A stretch of DNA of 64,000 nucleotides from Phycisphaerae bacterium (GTDB taxonomy: Bacteria > Planctomycetota > Phycisphaerae > Phycisphaerales > SM1A02). The notes under the pieces were generated by a model that searched no databases, was not told where the DNA came from, and saw nothing but the letters and a program-made list of their open reading frames with translations. A program made the translations under genes and the position numbers. Below, piece by piece: positions 18,485-28,500 of the stretch (positions within the stretch are counted from its first letter, which is position 1; the number at the start of each line of letters is the position of its first letter). The stretch lies in the NCBI GenBank assembly GCA_016795065.1, contig JAEUIU010000021.1, positions 1 through 64,000 on the forward strand. The letters are read 5' to 3'.

Positions 18485-19224
18485 ATGATGCTCACACCAC
18501 CAGACATCAACACCCAAGCCCGTTGCCATCGCGCGGGTTCGCTCATCAGTCTTCTGCTCGCGGCAGCCCCTGCTTGCGCAGGGAGTGTCTCCGTCGCCAC
18601 GTTCGAACGAGGCCTGCCCGCCGGATGGACGGCCACCGCGAACGGCTGGACCGTCGGCGGAACGACCGGCACGCTGCCCAACATCACACCGCCCGAGGGC
18701 GCTGCCTTCGCCCGCTGCGGCGCTCCGAACGTCGTCTCCGGGCCGCTGCCGAGAGCCGCACCGGAAGCCTCACCTCGCCTCCAATCATCGTGACCCGCCC
18801 GACCCTCGCTTGGGTCGCTTGCGGGTGGAGCGGGGAGCACGGCAACGGCATCAACCGCTTCGAGATCCTCAATGCACAGCAGCAGGTCGTCGCTACGGTG
18901 GCAGCGCCGCAGTCGGACCTCTGGATTCCGCAGAGCGTGAACCTCCTCGGCGCCGGCCTCTCCTACGGCGACACCTTCACCTTCCGCGCCATCGACGGCC
19001 TCGCGGTCAACAACTACGCGTGGCTGGCGATCGATGCCATCACCCTCTCGGGCGACTGCCTCGTCGCGGACCTCAATTGCGACGGCTCCGTGGATGCCCT
19101 CGATCTCGCGATCCTGCTCGGGGCCTGGGGCCCCGCCGTCCCGGGCGACCCCGCGGACCTCGACGGCGACGGCAGCATCGGCGCCGCCGATCTCGCCATC
19201 CTTCTCGGCGCGTGGTCGGTCTGA
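18485..19224 (+). pseudogene. Secreted jelly-roll-like dockerin protein, interrupted by a frameshift
   Basis: The N-terminal part reads from ATG 18485 (GGAGGG upstream): signal peptide ending APACAG, then VATFERGLPAGWTATANGW ... AAFARCGAPNVVSG. The homologous continuation, ESRTGSLTSPPIIV ... LAWVACGWSGEHGNG ... and a paired dockerin (NCDGSVDALDLAILLGAWG, then DGDGSIGAADLAILLGAWS), lies in another frame. The switch must fall between about 18735 and 18750, in GC-rich sequence, and fits loss of one base. Without it the protein would be about 246 residues. Either a recent mutation or a sequencing error; no slippery heptamer suggests programmed shifting. Both halves look well conserved, so decay would be recent. 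Confidence 0.8.
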
Positions 19225-19334
19225 TCGCGCGACGGGAGCGCTCGACCCGCAATGCGGGCAGGCACGGGATTCGGTGCGGCCTCCCTGACGCCAGCGGGGT
19301 TCCAGCGGAGGCTCGCCGAGAACGAATCGATCGC

Positions 19335-20918
19335 TCACCGACCGGTTGGTGTGGGCACGCAACCCCATCGCGCAAGTGACGGGTCGCCGCTGGGGCTCGT
19401 GATGAACGAGCCGATGACAAAGAGCAGGTTGCCACCGCCGTAGCCAGGGTCGAGCGGAGCGATGCGCGTCACTTGGGCGTCGAAGTTCGCGCCGAGAGCG
19501 GACCACGTTTGCCCGTTCCATCGGGCGAACCGCGTCGCGGGGACGCCGCCCGCTTGGGTGAAGTTGCCGCCAGCGTAGAGGAAGCGTTCGCCGGTCGATT
19601 GGTCAACGAGCGGGGCGAGCGTCCGGACCTCGTTGTCGAAGGTGCTGCCGACCCCAGAGCCAACCGCGGACCACGTCAAGTTCTTCCAGCGAGCGACCCT
19701 GAACGCGGGCTGACCACCGGCTGACGTGAAGCCGCCGCCGGCGTAGAGCGCCGGGCCAGTGCCATCGTCAAAGACCGTGAGTGAACGCACCGATGCGTTC
19801 AATCCCGTCCCAACCGGAACCCACGACGATCCGTTCCATTTCGCGATCGACCCCGGAATGGTGACTCCCCCAGCGGCATAGAGCTCCGGTCCGTTGCCCG
19901 AACCGTCGTCAAAGACCGCAAGAGAGAGCACCGAACCGGGCAAGCCGGCGCCAATGGCGTGCCACGCTTGGCCATCCCATCGAGCGACGCGACTGGCCGG
20001 GACGCCGCCAATGTTCTGGAACTGGCCCCCCGCGTAGAGCTGGGGGCCAGTGCCCTTGCCATCGTCCAAGATCTCAAGATCGTTGATGGTGTTGTCGAAG
20101 GGCCCGCCGAGCGCCGACCATTGACTGCCGTTCCATCGGGCCATTTCGCCGGTGGAAAGGCCACCGACAGAGTTCACACCGGAGGCGTAGAGCGCGAGGC
20201 CAGAGCCGTCGTCATGCACGACCATGTCGCTGACGCTGCCGATGACTTGCGGACCGGTTTGGACCCACCCGGTCCCGTTCCATTTGGCAATGGATGTTGA
20301 CCCCGAGTCTCCCGAGATCACGTTCAGGCCACCAGCGAAGATGGCGGGACCGCTTCCGCTGTGGTCGTCGAAGATCGTGATGCAACGAACCGTTCCGTCG
20401 AAGATCCCGGCTGCGACAAGACTCGGCTGCCACGTGCCTGGGCATGTCGCGGCGGGCGTGAGCATCAGCTCACCAAACTCGGTGACGCCGTCGGCCACAA
20501 TCGAGCCGATCACCTTCGTGGCCACATAGGCGACGTTGTTGATCGTCACCGTCGCCGTCAGCGTGGCCGACCCGCCCTCGGCGGCGATCTCGAACGCGAC
20601 ATACCCGTTATCACCCGAAGTACCCTGCCCGCCGAGGCTCGACGTGACAGCCGCGTGCGCCGCCGGGCTGCGGGTCGGAAGGATGATGCGACCGATGACC
20701 ATGGTCTTTGAGCACTGCGTGGTGCACGCGCCCCACGCACCGAGGACCGTCGCCAGGTCAACGGGGCCGACGACCCCGTCGCCATTGAGGTCAGAAGGGC
20801 AGCAAGAGCCGCCTCCAGCAAAGCTCGGACCCGTCCACGCGAGTGCACCGAGCGAGCAGGCGAGGGCAGAGGCGACGAGCGTGGCGGGTCGATGGCGTTG
20901 CATGATGGCTGATCTCAT
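19335..20918 (-). CDS. Secreted beta-propeller protein with N-terminal single dockerin motif
   Basis: 527 residues; a start at 20903 (MQRHRP) is also possible. A signal peptide (core LVASALACSLGALAWTGPSFA) is followed at once by CCPSDLNGDGVVGPVDLATVLGAWG, a single dockerin motif at about 39-63 instead of the usual C-terminal pair. The remainder has six or seven repeats of the form YAGGxFxxxGGxxxxxxARWNGxxWSALG, with interleaved DDGSGxGPxLYA strands. This is a propeller family frequent in planctomycetes. Exported; ligand unknown. Expression may be affected by the hairpin just before the start. Confidence 0.88.
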   Translation of the reverse strand: MRSAIMQRHRPATLVASALACSLGALAWTGPSFAGGGSCCPSDLNGDGVVGPVDLATVLGAWGACTTQCSKTMVIGRIILPTRSPAAHAAVTSSLGGQGTSGDNGYVAFEIAAEGGSATLTATVTINNVAYVATKVIGSIVADGVTEFGELMLTPAATCPGTWQPSLVAAGIFDGTVRCITIFDDHSGSGPAIFAGGLNVISGDSGSTSIAKWNGTGWVQTGPQVIGSVSDMVVHDDGSGLALYASGVNSVGGLSTGEMARWNGSQWSALGGPFDNTINDLEILDDGKGTGPQLYAGGQFQNIGGVPASRVARWDGQAWHAIGAGLPGSVLSLAVFDDGSGNGPELYAAGGVTIPGSIAKWNGSSWVPVGTGLNASVRSLTVFDDGTGPALYAGGGFTSAGGQPAFRVARWKNLTWSAVGSGVGSTFDNEVRTLAPLVDQSTGERFLYAGGNFTQAGGVPATRFARWNGQTWSALGANFDAQVTRIAPLDPGYGGGNLLFVIGSFITSPSGDPSLARWGCVPTPTGR

Positions 20919-20925
20919 CTCAAGG

Positions 20926-20950
20926 GGCCCGGTGAGCCCGACACCGGGCC
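20926..20950. other. Stem-loop immediately upstream of the 19335-20918 start codon
   Basis: GGCCCGGTG-AGCCCGA-CACCGGGCC forms a perfect 9-bp stem located 8-32 nt before the start codon, where the ribosome site should be. It could restrain translation; no riboswitch family was recognised. Confidence 0.55.
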
Positions 20951-21084
20951 GGGATGTTGGGGGAGCTGTTGTATGGGCACGACGGCAAAAGCCAGTGACG
21001 CGGGCGGTAAAGCAGGTCCGCTGCTCACGGTGTACGAGACCACATGCGAGATCCGGCGATGTCGGGGGTCACGAAGTTCATGAA

Positions 21085-21110
21085 GCCAATTTGGACAAGC
21101 ACCATTCAGA
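21085..21110 (+). repeat. Dispersed intergenic motif, copy 7
   Basis: Reads GCCAATTTGGACAAGCACCA then TTCAGA. Lies in the gap between the propeller gene and the TrpF-cupin gene. Confidence 0.55.
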
Positions 21111-21167
21111 ATCGACCGAGGGGTAGGCAGGAGCCCGCCAAGCCCACCCGGGCCGGCTTCTCACACC

Positions 21168-22211
21168 TTACTTCACCTCGACGGACACCACCCGAATACT
21201 CGTCGCGCCGACGTTCTCGAGCGTGTGCGGCCCGAGCGGTGCTGACCAGACAGCCTGGCCGGCGACGACAGCCGGCTTGTCGGAGCCCATTGCCGCTCGG
21301 CTGTCCATCTGGACGCGTCCGGTCTCGTCGCGGCGCACGAAGTCCCCCGGCTCGAGGATGTAGTACGCCGCCGGCCACTGGTGCGTGTGGAGACGGACCG
21401 TTTCGCCCGGTCGAATGAGCGTGTCGAGCACCCGGACACGCTCGTTCTCGAGTAGGAGCGTGTGGTGCTCCCGCGCGGCCAGCAGGGCGTCGAGTTCGGG
21501 TGGCCAGGTGGCACTTTCCGCCGTCGCCGCCGGAACATCCTCGGTACGCGACAGTTCACGATCGACGGCACGCATCGCCTCAACGAGTGCCCGTAGCTTG
21601 CCCGCATCCAGCGCCCCGTTCGTGCGCACGCCGCTGCAAAGATCGATGCCGAAGGGCCGCACCGCCCGCATGGCGTCGGCGACATTCGAGGCATTGATTC
21701 CGCCAGCGAGAAACACGGGGACCTTTGATCGCTCAACGATCGCTCGCGAGATGTTCCAATCGTGCATGCGGTCGGTGCCGCCCAGCTCTCGCTTCGCGGG
21801 ATGACCGGAGTCCAGGAGAAGCGTGTCGACGTGCTCGGCAGCCGCTAGGGCCCTGTCGACCGAGCGCTCGTCGCGCACGTGAATCACCTGCACGATCCGG
21901 GTCGCGGGCGACGCCTGGCGGATCGCGCTCCAGACATCCTCGCCCAGCGTGTCGTCGACCAATTGGACGGTGCTCGCGCCGGTGAAACGAATGTGCTCGA
22001 CGATTGCGTTCGGTTCGTCCCTGCTGGTCAGGAGAAACGTCGCAACCGGCGCTGGCACGCCCGCCGCGATCTCGCGAATCAGCCCATCCGCGATCGGACC
22101 AGGCCCGGTCGGCATGGCCGCGACGAGTCCGAGCGCATCGGCCCCCGCAGCGATGGCGACGCGTGCTTCCCCGGGCGAGGCGATGCAACAGACCTTCAGG
22201 CGCGTGCGCAT
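21168..22211 (-). CDS. Phosphoribosylanthranilate isomerase-like domain fused to a cupin
   Basis: 347 residues from ATG 22211; the 35 codons upstream look non-coding. Residues 1-215 match TrpF: LKVCCIASPGEA with Cys8 where TrpF has its catalytic Cys, LLLDS with Asp134 at the general-acid site, GGT at 144-146, phosphate-site FLAGGINASNV, and IDLCSGVRTNGALD. Residues about 235-347 form a small cupin with RLHTHQWPAAYYILEPGDF (His275, His277). No other tryptophan gene is nearby, and the last part of the TrpF phosphate-binding region is atypical (SGVR for SGVE). The protein may be a TrpF paralogue acting on another amino-sugar phosphate, with the cupin binding metal or ligand. Fold assignment strong; reaction uncertain. 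Confidence 0.82.
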   Translation of the reverse strand: MRTRLKVCCIASPGEARVAIAAGADALGLVAAMPTGPGPIADGLIREIAAGVPAPVATFLLTSRDEPNAIVEHIRFTGASTVQLVDDTLGEDVWSAIRQASPATRIVQVIHVRDERSVDRALAAAEHVDTLLLDSGHPAKRELGGTDRMHDWNISRAIVERSKVPVFLAGGINASNVADAMRAVRPFGIDLCSGVRTNGALDAGKLRALVEAMRAVDRELSRTEDVPAATAESATWPPELDALLAAREHHTLLLENERVRVLDTLIRPGETVRLHTHQWPAAYYILEPGDFVRRDETGRVQMDSRAAMGSDKPAVVAGQAVWSAPLGPHTLENVGATSIRVVSVEVK

Positions 22212-22516
22212 GGCGTGAAACATATCCGAGCTGCAATTCGTCAGGCATGTTGACGGTGGGTTGGGAGCATGCCAGACAAGGGACATCGCATTGGCCAGAG
22301 CACTTGGGTGACACATCGAAAGGGAACGTCAGCCTGTTGCGACACGCTGTGGACGGCCCGTGGCGCGATGCCGCAACCGCGATTTTCCTTCTCGCGAACT
22401 TCGGACTCAGTCCTTGCCTTCGACGCAACAGCGGTGCGACGATGAAGACCCGAACGAGCCGCTCGGACTCGTTGACGTCGGCTCACCCGTATCCCACCGC
22501 CCGAGAGGAAGACTTC
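22212..22516. other. Divergent intergenic region
   Basis: 305 bp between the TrpF-cupin start and the next dockerin gene. A weak resemblance to the dispersed motif occurs near 22233 (CAATTCGTCAGGCA). No promoter could be assigned with confidence. Confidence 0.4.
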
Positions 22517-23338
22517 ATGCAATCCACGGCGACCACGCGTTCCGCATTTCTCTGCCCTGCATCGCTGGCGATCTTCCTCCTCTTTGGCGTCGAGCGCGCC
22601 GATGCCGCCGGCGTTCCCGTTGCGCCGGTGGGTCAGATCCGAGTCGTCGGCGCGGACTCTTTCGTGGTGATCGGCGGCTCGAGCCAACAGGACATCGACG
22701 AGATTCCGGCGCGCGGCCTCGGCCACTTTGTCCAGACACTCGACACCTTCGCGACTGCGTCCAACGGCACCGCGACCTTCTCATCGTCGCAAGACAGCCG
22801 CATCGCCCCCTTTGGCATCGAGGCAGAGCTGTCGACACAGTCGAGTTCGACGATCGTCGCGTTAGGCGGATTCTGCTACAGCGTCGGCAACTCAAGTTGC
22901 CAGGTGACCTTTGATCTCGCGGCACCAACCTCGTGTCGACTGCTTGCGGCACTCGAGGCCGGAGCTCACGGCCAGGTGAAGCTCATCCTGTCAGGACCGG
23001 GTGGCTTGGTGCTGTCGACGACGCTCGTCGGCGACGAGGAGCTCCTCCGCACCACCCTCGACGTTCCCGCAGGCCGCTACACCCTGTTCGCCTCGAGCTT
23101 CGCAAGCACGACGCTCGGCCCGATCGGAACGCAGACCGACGCGTCGCACCTCCTTCTCCACTTCTCGACGAGCGGCTCCCCCGCTGATCTCGATCTCGAT
23201 GGCATCGTCGCCGCATCGGATCTCGCTGAACTGCTCGGGTCGTGGGGCCCCTGCGAAACGTGCCCTAGCGACCTCGACGCCGATGGCGCCGTCGGCCCGA
23301 GCGACCTTGCGGTTCTACTTGGTAGCTGGAGCGCTTAG
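22517..23338 (+). CDS. Secreted protein with C-terminal dockerin, unknown body
   Basis: 273 residues from ATG 22517, preferred over upstream ATGs because of GAGAGGAAG at a good distance and an immediate signal peptide (core PASLAIFLLFGVERADA). The middle (about 30-215) is a beta-rich domain I cannot name; it contains VVIGGSSQQDIDEIPARG and CQVTFDLAAPTSCRLLA. The C-terminus is a paired dockerin (LDLDGIVAASDLAELLGSWG, then LDADGAVGPSDLAVLLGSWS). Presumably exported. Confidence 0.87.
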   Translation: MQSTATTRSAFLCPASLAIFLLFGVERADAAGVPVAPVGQIRVVGADSFVVIGGSSQQDIDEIPARGLGHFVQTLDTFATASNGTATFSSSQDSRIAPFGIEAELSTQSSSTIVALGGFCYSVGNSSCQVTFDLAAPTSCRLLAALEAGAHGQVKLILSGPGGLVLSTTLVGDEELLRTTLDVPAGRYTLFASSFASTTLGPIGTQTDASHLLLHFSTSGSPADLDLDGIVAASDLAELLGSWGPCETCPSDLDADGAVGPSDLAVLLGSWSA

Positions 23339-23363
23339 AACGGCAAGGCTCGACCGCCCGCCG

Positions 23364-23939
23364 TCAGCGAGCGGCCGGCAGCGGCGCCATTCCTGATGCC
23401 CGCCACGTCGCACGTGCATGGGCGAGGACGAACAGGGATCCGACAAGAAGCGAGCTTCCGACGAAGAAGCCGGTGTAGTGAAGGACCGCGGCTCCGACCA
23501 TCACCGCCAGGACGAAGGGGCCCGCCGCCACGGCAATGCCGAGGACGAGATACGTCCTCGTGCGGTAGACCCATTGAAAGGGAAGGAAGTGGGCACCGAC
23601 GATCGCCGCGAACGCGACAGGCGTGAAGTGTGGCGCGGAATCCCACACCAGGAGAATCGCAGGAAAGGCAACGATCTGAACAAAGAGCAGTTGGAGCGTG
23701 AGCGGGAGGAGCGGATCGGGGTCGGGCGCCGGGCAATAGCCCAATCGCCGCTCAAGCGTGATCGCGATGGGCATCGCCGCTCCGCCGAGACAGGGATAGA
23801 TCCACGGCGCAAAGCTGCTCGGAACCAGGTAGCTCAGCACGCCGCCGACCAGCCACGCAATGCCCATAACGAGGAGGAACGGGAAGCCCGCAAGGGACGA
23901 GAGGATCGCTCGCTGCCGAAGCTCGTCAAGTTCAGACAT
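23364..23939 (-). CDS. Small multipass membrane protein, DUF7010-like
   Basis: 191 residues starting MSELDELRQRA at 23939; the longer frame upstream is non-coding in character. Five or six hydrophobic segments are visible (LAGFPFLLVMGIAWLVGGVL, LTLQLLFVQIVAFPAILLV, AIVGAHFLPFQWVYRTRTYL and later ones). The GAHFLPFQWVYRT motif resembles the DUF7010 family, which has no known function. Convergent with the preceding dockerin gene, 25 bp apart; divergent from the aspartyl protease gene. Confidence 0.8.
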   Translation of the reverse strand: MSELDELRQRAILSSLAGFPFLLVMGIAWLVGGVLSYLVPSSFAPWIYPCLGGAAMPIAITLERRLGYCPAPDPDPLLPLTLQLLFVQIVAFPAILLVWDSAPHFTPVAFAAIVGAHFLPFQWVYRTRTYLVLGIAVAAGPFVLAVMVGAAVLHYTGFFVGSSLLVGSLFVLAHARATWRASGMAPLPAAR

Positions 23940-24179
23940 CGGGGCTTCCCTCTGTGGTCTTCGTTGGCAGGCGATGGACTGTCGCCCGAGGACGTGGGCG
24001 ACTACCGTGTTCGACGGCCGCGAGTGTATCGAACGCTCGATACGCCCGGTGTGGGCCAGCCACGGAAGATCGCGAGCCAGATGTTGCCGATGCCGAAAGC
24101 CCAACCGAAATTCCTGGCACTCATCTCCCAGTGAGCATGCCGCGGCCGGCTTGCTCGGCCTTCTTTCGACTGGAAACTC

Positions 24180-25496
24180 ATGGTCCTCAAGCTCCTCTCC
24201 CTCCTCGTCGCGTTCGTTTCCCTCGGGCGAGAGAGCGCACAGGCCCGAGACGCGATGGAAGAACTTCCCGTCCTGCGGGCAAACTCCCGGCAGATCGACA
24301 TTCAGGACGGAGCATCCCTCCACAAGGGCGGATGGCTGATTGACCCGGCAGTCGACCTGGACGTCTACGAGGCGGATCGCACGCTGGGCCCGAAGACCAT
24401 CACGTTCATCAGCGACATCGATCGCCTTGCCTTCGACGTTCTGCCGGGGCGCACCTACGACTTCGAGATCCTGCTCAACGGCAATGCCCGCTGCCGAACG
24501 CGCATCTCCTCGATGCGGCAGGCGGCGATCCGCATCATGGGATCGACCGGGCCCGACGTCATTCCGTTCGTGCTGGAACGGGGTCGCATCATGGTCAAGG
24601 CTCGGGTCAATGGATCCGAACCGATTGACCTCCTCTTTGACACGGGAGCCAATGCCACGCTGCTTGCTCCCTCCGCGATGGAGCGAGGAGTCAAGGCAGA
24701 GGCCACCGGCGTGGGCCAGAACACCGGTCTAGGCGGCGCCGTCGAACTGGCGACAAGTTCCAACAACACCATCGAGGTCGCCGGACTTCGCTGGGAGCAC
24801 GAGCTGCTCCTCCTCCACGATCAGGCTTCCACGGCGGGCGATGGCGTGCTTGGATTGCACATGTTCGAAGGCAAGGTGGTCGAGTTCGACTACGACCGAT
24901 CGGTCCTCATCCTGCACGACTCGATGCCAACGTCACTCGATGGCTTCACGAAGGTCGACCTCGGTCGAGCCGGACCGTTGCCAACCATACCTGTGACCTT
25001 TCACACCGGCACCGCCACGGTCGTCGGCTCGGTCATCATCGACACCGGGGCGACCGCCGCGCTCTTCGCCCGACGTGATTTCGCAGAGCCGCTCGGACTC
25101 TACGGCGCGATGGAGAAGATCGGCACCGGAAGGCAAACCGGCATGGGCCGCGGATCGATGGAGAGCGATCTTGTGCTGCTGCCGACGATGACCATCGGCG
25201 CCACCGACCTGAAGGACGTTCCTATCTACCTCGAAACCGCCGACCATGAGACGACGCCGGGAGAGGGAGCGGTTCTCGGCATGGATGTCCTGAGTCGCTT
25301 CACCATGCTGCTCGACATGAGCAGCAACGTGGCATACATCAAGCCGAACGCGGCAGTCGGCACCCCGTTCCCGCGGCGATCGTCCGGGCCGCCCATCGCC
25401 GTGCTCGCCGGAGTCGGCGCAGCGATGGTCGCCTCCGTCGCGACCATCCTCGCCAGAGTTCGCTCGAAGCGGGCTGCGACACGCTTGGCAACCTGA
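24180..25496 (+). CDS. Membrane-anchored aspartyl protease with two retropepsin-like lobes
   Basis: 438 residues. Signal peptide at about 1-22, a region of unknown role to 130, then two related lobes: lobe 1 with LLFDTGANATLL (Asp154) and GDGVLGLHMFEGK; lobe 2 with VIIDTGATAALF (Asp288) and GAVLGMDVLSRF. Each lobe carries the D-T-G-A active-site motif and a hydrophobic-Gly motif, so the chain could form a pepsin-style active site intramolecularly. A C-terminal membrane segment (about 400-425) ends in a basic tail. Expected to act at the outer face of the cytoplasmic membrane. Most bacterial members have one lobe and dimerise. Substrate unknown. Confidence 0.87.
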   Translation: MVLKLLSLLVAFVSLGRESAQARDAMEELPVLRANSRQIDIQDGASLHKGGWLIDPAVDLDVYEADRTLGPKTITFISDIDRLAFDVLPGRTYDFEILLNGNARCRTRISSMRQAAIRIMGSTGPDVIPFVLERGRIMVKARVNGSEPIDLLFDTGANATLLAPSAMERGVKAEATGVGQNTGLGGAVELATSSNNTIEVAGLRWEHELLLLHDQASTAGDGVLGLHMFEGKVVEFDYDRSVLILHDSMPTSLDGFTKVDLGRAGPLPTIPVTFHTGTATVVGSVIIDTGATAALFARRDFAEPLGLYGAMEKIGTGRQTGMGRGSMESDLVLLPTMTIGATDLKDVPIYLETADHETTPGEGAVLGMDVLSRFTMLLDMSSNVAYIKPNAAVGTPFPRRSSGPPIAVLAGVGAAMVASVATILARVRSKRAATRLAT

Positions 25497-25564
25497 CCCT
25501 CATTCGCGGCCCGTTCCGAGCGCCGTGACGGCACTCGCCGACGTCAGCCGAAGGACTCCGACAG

Positions 25565-28500
25565 CTACTGTGGCCACATGCCCAGCAGCACGGCGAGATC
25601 ACTCGCACCCACTGACCCGTCATCGTCGAGGTCCGCCACGCATGGCGCCTCCACGCACGGTCCCCAAGCGCCGAGCAGCGTTGCCAGATCGCCGGGGCCG
25701 ATCGTCCCGTCACCGTCGAGGTCGGCACCGTTGGACAGGCCTCCCTGCACCACCGCGGCGACAAACTCCTCGCCGAACATCAAGGACACGGGCACGTTCG
25801 ATGAGATGCTCGCGAAGTTGCCGGTGAAGCCTCCGCCGGCCTGCAGGAGAACAATGCTGGTGCCAATCGCCATCGGCGAATCGGGATCAAACGCAAGCTC
25901 GAGATGACCATCCAACTTGGCAGTTTCGGTGACATCGATCGCGTCGTGCTGTCCTGCGCCGGCGCCGCCAATGTCCAAGCGGGTTGTCGAAAGCGACGAC
26001 ATCGTGAGGGACAGCGCCGAGAGCGTTCCGAAGTCAGAACCTGACTTACTTCCGTCCGATGCGTCCGGGTCCACAAGGGCTGCGTTCACCACCAGCGGCG
26101 CGACCACACTGCCTCCGCCACGTATCGCGCCACCGGCAATGGTGAGTGCCCCGCTCCCGAGCATCAGCGTACCGTTGACTTTCAATGACCCCGACGTCTG
26201 CGTCAATGCCTGATCACGGAAGAAGAGCCGTTCCGGTCCGACCTCGATGGTCCCGGATTGCACGAACGTCCCACCGAGGATGATCACATCGCCATCAACA
26301 GCAGACAACGTTCCAGAGTTCGTGAAACCGCTCGTGGGCGGTTGGATCAGGAACCCGCCGGCCTCCGAGTGGACGGTTCCCGCGTTGGTGATTGCCAGAG
26401 TCCCAGCGCCCAAGGCACCCTCGCCTCGAATCGTGTGCGTCGGTCCGTTCACCAACGCTCCTCCGCCCCTCAGACTCACGTGGGATCCTGGCGCGAGTAC
26501 CAGTTCGCCGGTCCCCGAGAGCGTCACGTTCGGACTGACGGAGACGGCGATCGATGAGAGGCCCTCATCGCCTTGAACGGTGATCACGCCGGCGTTGACA
26601 ATCGTGCCACTCAGAATGAGCCCCGCTCGTGCGATGAGCGGGCCATGGATCGCGAGAGAGCTGAGCGTCACGTTGGCGCTCGGGGTGGAAACGTTGGTGT
26701 CGATCGCCCCCTCACCAAGCGACTCGAGCATCCCACCGCTGATCTTGCAATCGATGAGGGTGAGCAATTCACCGCTCTCGCGGCGGATGGTTGCCGTACC
26801 GCCGTTGGTCACGTCGGCCTTGAGGGTCAAGGGTGCGTTGACCGACGAGAGCACCCCGTTGTTCGCGACCGGAGCAGTCACCGTGATCCCGACTCCCTCC
26901 GTCCCCCTGACCTCGCCAAACACCGTCAAGGGACAGGTGATCGTGCCTTCGCCGTCAATGGTTGACCCGAATGCCAAGAGGAGCGAACTGGTTCCGTCCG
27001 CCGGGGCGAGCGTGCTGGCCTGGCCCATCCGCACGCCGTCGAAACCGTCGCCGAGCAACGTGAAGGCCCCCTTGACCAGAAGCGACGCGTTCGGGCGAAG
27101 CACCACCCGATCGAGGAAGGACTGCGACCCCTGAATCACCGCGCTCGTTCCCGTTTCGACGGTCACATCACCCAACACGGACAATCCCTCCAACACCGGG
27201 GCGGTGCCGGTGTCTCCGACCAGGAACGTCCCGTCACTCGCGTCGACGAGCCCGTGCCGGAGCGTCGCCCCCGCTGCGATTCGGACGGTGCCTCCATCCA
27301 CAGCTTCGATCGTCCCTGCATTGTCCAGCGGGGAGGATGCGACGCGAAACACGCCTGTGCCGACCGCCCGAATCTGACCGGTGTTCGAGATCGTGGATCC
27401 GAAAAAGCTGAGCGTTCCTGTCGTGGCTTCGAGCAACCCCTGGTTGTCAAACGTCCCGCTTCCGATTGCGAGCGTTCCAACTCCGTCTGCACGTATGGTC
27501 CCTTGCTGGAGGATCGAAATGGACTGGGACTGGCCGACACCGCGAAGCGTGCAGCCCGGCGCGATCGTCAGGACGGTCGCGGTGGAGGATGACGAGACAG
27601 TCGTGCCGGATCCCATCAGTTGGACGGAACCTCCGGCCGGCGCGGCAAGCGTCACGTTCGGCGGTTCAAAGAAGAGCTTGGCGTTCGCGGCAACCCTGTA
27701 CTCGGCGCCACCTCCGAGCGTGAGGGTGGTTCCGAGGTTGACGGTTCCGTTCAACTGGGTAGCCAGTCCCTCAACGGTGGCATTCGTGAGTGTGATGAAC
27801 CCGCTCGACCCTGGTTGGATCTGCATCGATCCGTCTTCCACGGCTTCAAATGTCTGAAGGCTGAGTGCGCCTGCCTTCAGCTGAACGGTTCCTCCGGCGC
27901 CCGCAACGATGGCGCCCGGGCCCGACAGCGTTCCGCAGGTGAGTTGAAGGAGCGAGCCGACCGCCCGCATGGTCCCTTGATTCTCTGAAGCGGCCAGAGC
28001 GCTGAGTACGAGCCCATTCCCGGCCGTTGCCTCGATGAGTCCGTGGTTGCTCAGCATTCCCGGGGCGAACGTGCCACTTCCTTGGATGACAGCACCTTCG
28101 GCGAGCGTCCAGCGCTTCCCCGGGAAGCTCTCGATCCGATTCTGGGCGCTTGATCCAAGGGCGATGACGCCACCGGTTTGGAGAAGATCCCGCCAGGCCA
28201 GAACGCGCGTCGGCAGCCCCACGGACGCAACCTCGATGGTTCCGTGCAGATCGAGGATCGACGCATCGATTCCGAGCGTCCGGCCGTTCTTCACCTTCAG
28301 CAGGTCATTCGCGTCAACCACCAGCCCGCTGACCGTCGCGTTGAGGTCGAGTGTCACAAAACTCGACCGCCGCGTTCCGCCGTCGATCAGAACGACATAC
28401 GTCTGCGCTCCATTCAGCGGCACCGTTCCCGTCGACCAGTTGCCGGGCGCGGACCAGATCCCTTCAGGAGGTCCGATCCAAGTCGCTTCCAAGTCACCCG

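Noticed and set aside
18735..18750. Programmed ribosomal frameshift
   Set aside because: No slippery heptamer or downstream pseudoknot was seen; mutation or error is simpler.
21168..22211. Part of a tryptophan operon
   Set aside because: No neighbouring trp gene; the flanking genes are dockerin proteins.
24002..24180. Short minus-strand frame encoding a hydrophobic peptide before the protease gene
   Set aside because: About 40 codons, no ribosome site and no homologue recalled; lies in a divergent promoter region.
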